Shown: positions 57,652-64,000 of the stretch, in pieces
Position numbering within the stretch: position 1 is the stretch's first letter
Layout: each line of letters opens with the position of its first letter
Assembly: GCA_014526335.1 (NCBI GenBank)
Contig: JACTAT010000036.1
Coordinates: 2,120,692-2,184,691 of the forward strand
Origin: Chrysaora quinquecirrha
Taxonomy: Eukaryota > Cnidaria > Scyphozoa > Semaeostomeae > Pelagiidae
Length of the DNA: 64,000 bases
Direction: 5' to 3'
Notes under the pieces: model-generated
Database searches by the model: none
Told to the model about the DNA's origin: nothing
Seen by the model: the letters and a program-made list of their open reading frames with translations, nothing else
Made by a program: the position numbers and the translations under genes

Positions 57652-60251
57652 TCATTCCTCAGCATGAATTCTTTTATGCTTGCTGAGATAAACAGGTAGC
57701 TTAAACCCTTTTCCACAAACATCACAGCTATGTGGTTTTTCTTTTATATGACTCTGCTTATGTGATTTTAGATGACATGAGAGATGAAATTTTTTCCCAC
57801 AAACATCACACTCAATTTTTTTTTCTTGAAAATTTATGAAATGCCGGCTTCTTTTATGCATGTTCAGACTACTTAAAATATCAAAAATTTTGCCACATAT
57901 ATCACATGAATGTTGTTGTTTCTCTGCGTGAGTTTTTTGGTGCGTTTTTAGATTACCAGTTTCAGTGAATCGTTTTCCGCAAATATTGCATTGATATGGT
58001 TTCTCGCCAGTATGAGTTCTTCGATGTCTTTTTAGATGCTCAAATGTGATGAAGCTCTTTTGACAATCATTACAGTCATAAGGTTTCTCTCCTGTGTGAA
58101 CTCTTTCGTGTTTTACAAGATGACTCGACGAAAGAAACCTTTTTCCACAAGTATCACATTTATATGCTTTCTCCCCTGTGTGAATCTTCTGATGTGTTCT
58201 TAGATTACTTGACTGACGACATTCTTTCCCACAAACATCACATTTATACGGCTTTTCTCCTGTGTGAATTCGCTGATGTATTCTAAGATTCCTAGGTCTA
58301 CTGAATATTTTCCCACAAACATTACATTTATACTCTTCTACGTGTGTTTCCTGGTGCATTTTAAGATCAGAAGACTCAATAAATTCTTTGCCACAAATGT
58401 TACATTGAAAAGGACTAGTTTCTGTTGTTCTTTGATGCTCAAATACATTAAATAACTGATCAAATGCTTTGGTGGTTTTAGACTTCATTGGGCTTTCTAT
58501 TTCATAAGCTCTTTTGTCACCGTGTCCAACTTGACCTTAAACAAAAGGGATGTGTCTGAAAGCTGAACTCAATTTCGAAAAATTTAAATCGCTGACTGTC
58601 TTTTGCTTTCAGGCATTTTTGAAGTAAAAAAAATGCAACGGACCAAAATTACCAAAAGTAATAGCAAAGGAGGACATTATATCTATCTGACTTCTAATAC
58701 TACACCAAGAAAAATATTTAAGTTCTTCCAGAGTTTGTGAGAGAATGCCAGCAAACAAGATCAACAAAAACATGGAACATAAGCTTTCTCTCTTGTTTTG
58801 CACTTCTAGAAAAGCTATTGAGCCCAACAAGACTTGAAAAGAACGACTGAAAAATATCGAACAAAACTTTGATGAAAAATTTAAAACTGGCCTGGACAAT
58901 ATGTCTAAAGCTTTCGACTAATTTCCACGTGGAACTTTTTACTGCTAAACTGTATGACTATGATTTTAGTAGGAATATCCTTAGGGCGTGTTCTTCTGAA
59001 CCCCACAAAACCTTCCCAGTTTCAGAACATGAATTGATTTCCTGTGCAGAGATAGGTGCAATAACAGATCAAAAAATGCTTTGTAGTATCAGGTTTAACT
59101 CCAAACTTCTATCACTTCCTCCAGAAACCTTGACATGATACCAACAGATTGATATCAAAATTTATCTTACACTTATTCAAAATATCCAACTTGATCTTAA
59201 CCAAAAGTGATAGGTTTGAAAATTGAAGTCAGTTGTCCAAAAATTTAAATCAGTGACTGTCTTTTGTAGTCAATAACTATTGAAGCACTCAATTCAGAGA
59301 CCAAAACTTACTGGGAGCAACAGTAATTGGACAAAACAAGTTAAAACTGTGAAAGTGCTATGGCTAAATCATAGTCAATAGAATAAACAATATTGTGTGT
59401 TTATTCTATTGACTATGGCTAAATACAGCTGGACTTCAATTCAATTTCGAAATTGATGATCATAACTTGCTTCACATAAACAAAAACATAACCAAAGACG
59501 ATGATCATAACTTGCTTCACATAAACATAAACATAAACAAAGACGATGGTGAAATTTGCTGAAATTGAAGACTCAGTTAAGAATAAAGGCAAGGCTCAAT
59601 TTTCATTGACAGTTTTATCTTTTAATTATCTTTGACTATTATTCGCGGACTAGGCACATAATTTGGCTTTCACACTTATACTATTGATGTACCTAGACTC
59701 ATCAAGCCCGTCTCACGAAGACCGTGTAATGGTTAAGCTATTCTTATAGCTGCTCTGTTCTTAATCTGTTTGTGTCCTTGATCAAGAAAGACATTAGCAA
59801 GGACTTGAACTTTTCTTTCTCAATTTGTTAATCAGATTCACATGTAATGCTACATGAATGTGATGCTGCCGAAGCAAGGGCTCAAACCCCGACTAATTAC
59901 GCTTCATACACCACAAGCCAGCTGTTTTAGACTACGACGCCACAGCTACTACTAAGACCTTCAAGGTGCTGTGTACCTTCAAGCACACGAGTACTTCCAA
60001 AAAATGTGTAAGATAGAAACACGTCAGAAAGTAAACAAAATGGAATGAAAAGGTCCTACCTATGATAAGTTGATTTGCAAGTTCATTTGTACTGTCATCA
60101 CTTTGATCGGTCTCGTCATCATCATAACGAGAATTTGCATCATCATGGGAATTTGCATCGTAATCATGAGAATCAGTAGTTGTGCATTCATTGTCCAGGA
60201 CACCATCAGGCTTTTCAGTACTCGCATTTACCATAGGCTCTTCAGGCTTAC
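57652..60251 (-). CDS. C2H2 zinc-finger protein, nine fingers (5' exon(s) not found)
   Basis: Two exons join in phase: 60251-60060 (gatgtag|GTAAGCC to ATCATAG|gtagga) and 58535-57652 (gtttaag|GTCAAG to stop). The first codes an acidic Asp/Ser-rich segment (DDANSRYDDDETDQSDDS). The second codes nine C2H2 fingers in tandem, mostly CX2CX12HX3H with TGEKPY-type linkers between fingers 2 and 6 and degenerate linkers afterwards. Finger 3 has Cys in place of the usual Phe (GKECRQSSNL) and finger 7 has HX4H spacing. The protein probably binds DNA in the nucleus; the target cannot be predicted here. The start codon lies in an upstream exon I could not identify. Past the stop, decayed fingers merge into the 83-bp satellite. 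Confidence 0.85.
58523..59275. repeat. Duplicated intron segment within the zinc-finger gene
   Basis: TCCAACTTGACCTTAAACAAAAGGGAT with the next 60 bases (58525-58610) returns with changes at 59186-59275 (TCCAACTTGATCTTAACCAAAAGTGAT, then ATTTAAATCNNTGACTGTCTTTTG-like sequence). The second copy looks like a relic of a finger-exon acceptor. No gene lies between. Confidence 0.55.
59370..59417. repeat. Perfect hairpin, 20-bp arms, 8-nt loop
   Basis: CATAGTCAATAGAATAAACA and its exact reverse complement flank ATATTGTG. The 11-bp string TATGGCTAAAT occurs immediately before the left arm and again overlapping the end of the right arm. The arms share AGTCAATAGAA with the hairpin at 23352-23393. Confidence 0.92.
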
Positions 60252-60784
60252 CTACATCAATCATAAAAAAGCTACCAGGAGATAGTACCAGAAAACATAT
60301 TAAGACAAATTAATGAGAAGCTGCAAAAAAACGGCGGAAACATTTTTGGACAAACCTTAAAGCTGTTTGTCTGACTTTTAGTCAAGACAGTTGAAAAGGC
60401 GGATCGATACGAATCGCAAAGCACCAGTCAGAAAATGTGCTGTGTTGGTATTGTGCTTCAAACGGACAATACAGTGCGATGGCCAATAGGATTAATTGAA
60501 AGGCTTGATTTTGATTTCGACAGATTTCAAAACTCCCAAGCGAAACAGAGATCATGCTCTCGCAACGTTGAATTTTTCTGCACAATCAGGGTTGTCAAGT
60601 AAATGTTGTTCTGTGGCAGAATCATGTTGAGGCTAGGTTGTCGCTTAGGCTGGCAGGGTGGTTGCCCTCTGACGAAAACTGTGCTGACAAATATTTAGGG
60701 GCATGTTGTTTCATCTTATCTCCTAATGTCTTGCAAGTACGACCTCAAACATGACATCACAGCAGTTTGATAATTGATAAATGA

Positions 60785-61940
60785 CTAAGCTTTTTGTGTG
60801 ATAGGTACGCAGTCCGTTTCAATTGATTGTAGAATTTTCAAAGTGCCAAAAACTAACCGAGGGTTGGAAGCAGTGAAGCACTTGGTAATGGCATTTTCCC
60901 CTTGGTGTTCAACTCGTAAGGAGACGCTCCCTATGCAAGGCATTTTTAGATCAACAGGGCACTTCTGCGGACTATACTTTTTATAAGCCGAAAAAAAATT
61001 ATCTTCTTGCAAAAACCATCCGAAATAACATCTGCCCGCAGGGTAGCCATTTTCAATAACAATCGACTTTATTTTGTCCAATTCCAAATCAAGCCGGGTT
61101 TTAGAGCAAATTATAAGTGCCCGATGAACTAGAGTGTTGATGAGGTAAATTTTCCTCTGTTTTGGACTACTGGAGTCCTAATGTATGTAGAGACCGCTTA
61201 AGGTTGGTTTCCTGTATATGCTGATGAGAAACCCAGTAGCTGTGATTTCAACAAAAACATCAAGAAATGGTAAGAAGGTGTTTTTCTCCTATTTTTAAAG
61301 AACAATTTTAAAGATCGATGCAAGGCGTTCAGTTTTAGGAGGAAAATGTTACAGGCGAACTCTTTTTTGTTATTAACATATCGAAAATAAACAGGAGGTT
61401 TTGATGTAGATCCAAAAAGATGACTTTTATAGACACCCAAAGATGCTGGTTAGTGCTGTTCACAAGGGATACCCATCACTACACCATCCAACTGTTGCTA
61501 CACTTCATTGTTGACACTGAAGTCCACCGACCTGGTACCTCCTTGGGGAATGGCGGGCTGACAAGCTTTCCCAATATAAGTGTGCTGGAACAACTCCTGA
61601 TAGTTTTGCCCAAAGGCATGAAGTTTAAGAACAGGTGCTAAAATTTCCGAAAGCAATTTTGCAAGCTCTTGCTGGTCTGAACTAACTATAGGTAAGACAG
61701 GCGTAAGAGGGTCGTTGGTTTGTGAGTTTTGGTATATCATATATCAGTGAACACTGTGAACCTGTTGGCCAAGCAATGGTTTTGTTTTGTCAAAAAGTTT
61801 CTGCTCTATTTTAGTCATATTATCATGCCGCTGGACATTTCAAATTCGTGTTCATCATTGAAAACGTCACCCTTTTTTAAACATAATCTTTTTTGTTCAA
61901 AATAATGATCCTTGATGCTTTATCGGGTTTTGTGATATGG
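60785..61940 (-). mobile_element. Degenerate Penelope-like retroelement
   Basis: Read on the minus strand from 61940 to 60785, several frames carry successive pieces typical of Penelope-like elements. These are ITKPDKASRIIILNKKDY, then LTPVLPIVSSDQQELAKLLS and EILAPVL, then PPVYFRYVNN (the position of the catalytic YxDD box, here without the Asp pair), then LKLNALHRSLK, and last ELDKIKSIVIENGYP with MPCIGSVSLRVEHQ and NPRLVFGTLKILQ. Stops and frame changes separate the pieces and no GIY-YIG endonuclease is seen, so it is dead. It lies between the two zinc-finger genes. Confidence 0.8.
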
Positions 61941-62005
61941 ATCTGTTTGTAAGGGATCTGATTCCTTGAAAATTTTCCCTACGAAAATGTTCCTTATCAC
62001 AAAAC
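61917..62005. repeat. Imperfect inverted repeat at the 5' end of the Penelope-like element
   Basis: CTTTATCGGGTTTTGTGATA on the left pairs with TTATCACAAAACCTGATAAAG on the right. As a result the motif ITKPDK is encoded on both strands, once in each direction. Penelope-like elements often carry inverted copies of part of themselves at their ends. Confidence 0.65.
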
Positions 62006-62136
62006 CTGATAAAGGATTTGTCATCATTACCGCAGGCATTATTAGGTTCCAGTTCTCCAAAAGACCTTTCTCGTGCATGCATTTTTTCGTGTTTCTTGAG
62101 ATGATGAGACCTTTTAAACCTCTTTTGACAAATGTC

Positions 62137-62660
62137 TCATGGATAAGGTCTCTCTCCTGTGTGAACTCTTTCATGATTTCTACGTTGACTTGAGGAAGCA
62201 AATCTTCTCCCACACGTATCACACTGGTATGGTTTCTCACCTGTATGAATTCGCATATGTCTTTTAAGATGCGCAGCTTTATCACATATTTTACCACAAA
62301 CACTACATTTATATTGTGGCACATGTGTTTGCTGGTGAATTTTGAGTTCAGAAGATGCAATAAATCCCTCTCCACAAATGTTACATTGAAATAATCTATG
62401 TTCTGTAGTCTCTTTGCATGATGATTGGTGAAATAACTGATCAAATGCTTTGGTGGCATCAGTTGTATCTTGTATATCTCTATCTCTTGTATGAACATTA
62501 AGATGCACTCTTGGATTATCTTGGTTATCACATTGTTTCAAACAATTGTTTGCATTTTGGATTTGAGGCCTACCATCATTTCCTCTACAATATTTGACAT
62601 GATACATCAACACATCGACACCAAATTTTCTCTTACATCTCTCACAATGACCAACTTCAC
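62137..62660 (-). CDS. C2H2 zinc-finger protein, truncated paralogue (three fingers)
   Basis: A minus-strand exon starts after tttgatag|GTGAAGTTGG at 62660 and stops at TGA 62139-62137. It codes [20 protein letters not shown] (a C2H2-like finger variant), a linker with TKAFDQLF also found in the gene at 57652-58535, then three standard fingers ([30 protein letters not shown]) with TGEKPY and TGERPY linkers. The stop falls exactly at the first Cys codon of the next finger (YP-stop-DICQKRF), and that finger continues in frame to about 62065 before Penelope-like sequence begins. It is therefore probably a truncated or dying gene. The exon start phase equals that of the nine-finger gene, supporting a duplication. 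Confidence 0.75.
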
Positions 62661-62814
62661 CTATCAAAGAGGAATTTTCTTAACATCAAAAACGATGACT
62701 TTTTGCCATTGCGAAAATTTCTTGAGGCCTTGAAGGAATACAAAGTAACAAAAGGATCATAATAGTTTTATATGCTTTTATATTGTGGGACTCATCATCA
62801 AAATAACCATTTCT

Positions 62815-63100
62815 CATAAAATGCGGAACCAGCCAAAACAACCCAAAACGACCAAAAACCATCCTAAAACCACCCAAAACGATCTAAAACCACCAAAAGT
62901 CATTGTGTTCTTACTTCAACATTGACTTTTCTACAATAACACACAATGAATTATAAATCAATAAAAGACAGTAGTCTGTATCGTACTTACTAAAATGGGG
63001 AACCACCCACAATGACCCAAAACCAGCCAAAACCACCCAAAATGACCCATGATTGGATCAAAACGACCCAAATCACCCAAAACTAACCAAAAATATGTCA
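62815..63100. repeat. AAAACCACCC-type degenerate minisatellite, left block
   Basis: Two clusters (62820-62900 and 63000-63095) of AACCACCCAAAACGACC-like words of about 10 bp each, the second starting GGGGAACCACCCACAATGACCC. They are the reverse complement of the block at 63835-63940. Confidence 0.75.
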
Positions 63101-63829
63101 TTTTCACTTATAAAGGAGCAGAAAGCCCCTCAAAATCCTCAATTTTCTTCTAAACATCATCCCTCCGCTGTAAATTTGTCTTTCTTCTTGTTGCCAAAAA
63201 CGTGAACAATGCACTTTGTTAGTTATTGATTTTCAGAATGGGGGACAAATCTTTTGTGAACCGCTCTCAGGGGCCATTCAATCACCTGCAGCTTTTCAAG
63301 CCTGTCTTCCATTCAAATTTTTTAATGTAGAATGATTATCGCACGATCTTGAGATTTTCTTACCTCATGATTCAAGTGACGGGCATTTCACTCTAGACCT
63401 AAAGACCCAGTGCTAAGATCTCATGGTTTTGATAAAAAAATTCTTGGAAATATTTTCGCTTAAACGGGAATTAAAGATCTCTACTCGTGACTTCTAACAC
63501 GATCGTGCAGCAATTGTGTGATTGTTGCGATAGAACACTTTTTTTTACAGAAACTCGTTTATAAGAAACTCAGTACTGAGATCAATATTGCTTATCTATT
63601 GACGAAAGGTATATTTATTGACGAAACGCGCGGTCGCGTTTTATCTTAAGCAAGTTCATGCTTAGACACAATAATGCTTTTGTGAACAAAAAGGCCTTTC
63701 TGACTTTTATGATAACAAAAGTCCCAAGGCAAAAGAAGAATTTAAAAGAGATGATGATGTTATTTCAAAGGATGTTGAATTTGTGGGGATTTTCAGGGAT
63801 TTTCTATCCTAAAATCAATGATTTGAAAG
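63101..63829. other. Region between inverted minisatellite blocks, no gene recognised
   Basis: This is the AT-rich interior of a possible inverted-repeat element. The open frame at 63658-63948 is short, and its last third is only the translated minisatellite. I found no transposase motif. Confidence 0.4.
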
Positions 63830-63834
63830 TAAGT

Positions 63835-64000
63835 TATACTGTTTTGGGTGGTTTTGACCTGATTATGGGTCGTTTTTGGTTGCTTTGGCTGGTTTTGGAT
63901 GGGTTGGGGTGGTTTTGGGTCGTTTTGGGTGGTTCCGTGTTTCAGTAAGTACGAAAGTTAAAACAACCTGAAAACAACCTGAAACCGGCTGAAACGGCCT
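63835..64000. repeat. GGGTGGTTTT-type degenerate minisatellite, right block (inverted)
   Basis: GGTTTTGGGTCGTTTTGGGT and similar words, ending GTGGTTCCGTGTTTCAGTAAGTAC. This mirrors the start of the left block (GTACTTACTAAAATGGGGAACCAC at 62982-63005). A further cluster of AACCTGAAAACAACCTG runs to the window edge. Confidence 0.7.

Noticed and set aside
1..64000. tRNA or rRNA genes
   Set aside because: Reading both strands I saw no conserved A/B-box pair with a cloverleaf and no rRNA signature; a dedicated covariance search could not be run.

Overview
The window is eukaryotic, and almost certainly metazoan nuclear DNA. It is AT-rich, its genes are split by GT-AG introns, and it carries C2H2 zinc-finger genes with TGEKP-type linkers, LTR, Penelope-like and non-LTR retroelement remains, MITE-like palindromes and satellites. 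An early-branching invertebrate such as a cnidarian would fit, but nothing here fixes the species.

Left part (1-21.6 kb): three intron-containing housekeeping-type genes. The first (minus, 1-3676, 3' end outside the window) encodes a charged protein with a textbook PCNA-interacting (PIP) box. It stands head-to-head with a long coiled-coil gene (plus, 4047-7818). The third (minus, 9217-21646) was reconstructed as eleven phase-compatible exons and is POLD2, the p50 subunit of DNA polymerase delta (440 residues). Both the POLD2 upstream region and the head-to-head promoter contain E2F-like TTTCCCGCC sites, which suggests shared S-phase control. POLD2 intron 4 carries a compact LTR retroelement with two 200-bp LTRs that I cannot tell apart by eye.

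Centre (23.9-44.2 kb): a tandem array of seven genes on about 3.35-kb units (the last unit is shorter). Each gene has a TATA-like element, a non-coding first exon, a signal-peptide exon, a strongly acidic exon and an exon made of 15-bp repeats encoding (R-R-R-W-S)n, usually ending Arg-Arg-Arg-Gly. The layout of secretion signal, acidic propiece and Arg/Trp-rich cationic tail is that of a host-defence or other secreted peptide precursor. I do not recognise the family, and this is the best candidate for an undescribed system. Copies differ in repeat number, one has lost the GT of a splice donor, one ends without the terminal Gly and one has a 1-nt deletion. Relics of the cationic exon lie further right at 46.9 and 51.0 kb.

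Right part (45-64 kb): a MITE-like GGATCC-rich palindrome, a segmental duplication of about 4 kb, and two arrays of an 83-bp satellite (49.9-50.8 and 53.8-57.3 kb). The satellite aligns along its length with the 84-bp C2H2 finger unit of the adjacent gene, so it appears to be a decayed zinc-finger exon that expanded. A nine-finger gene (57652-60251, minus), a degenerate Penelope-like element (60785-61940, minus) and a truncated three-finger paralogue (62137-62660, minus) follow, then an inverted pair of AAAACCACCC-type minisatellites at the right edge.

All exon structures are inferred from splice consensus, reading phase and, for POLD2, remembered family similarity. No search or transcript data were available.
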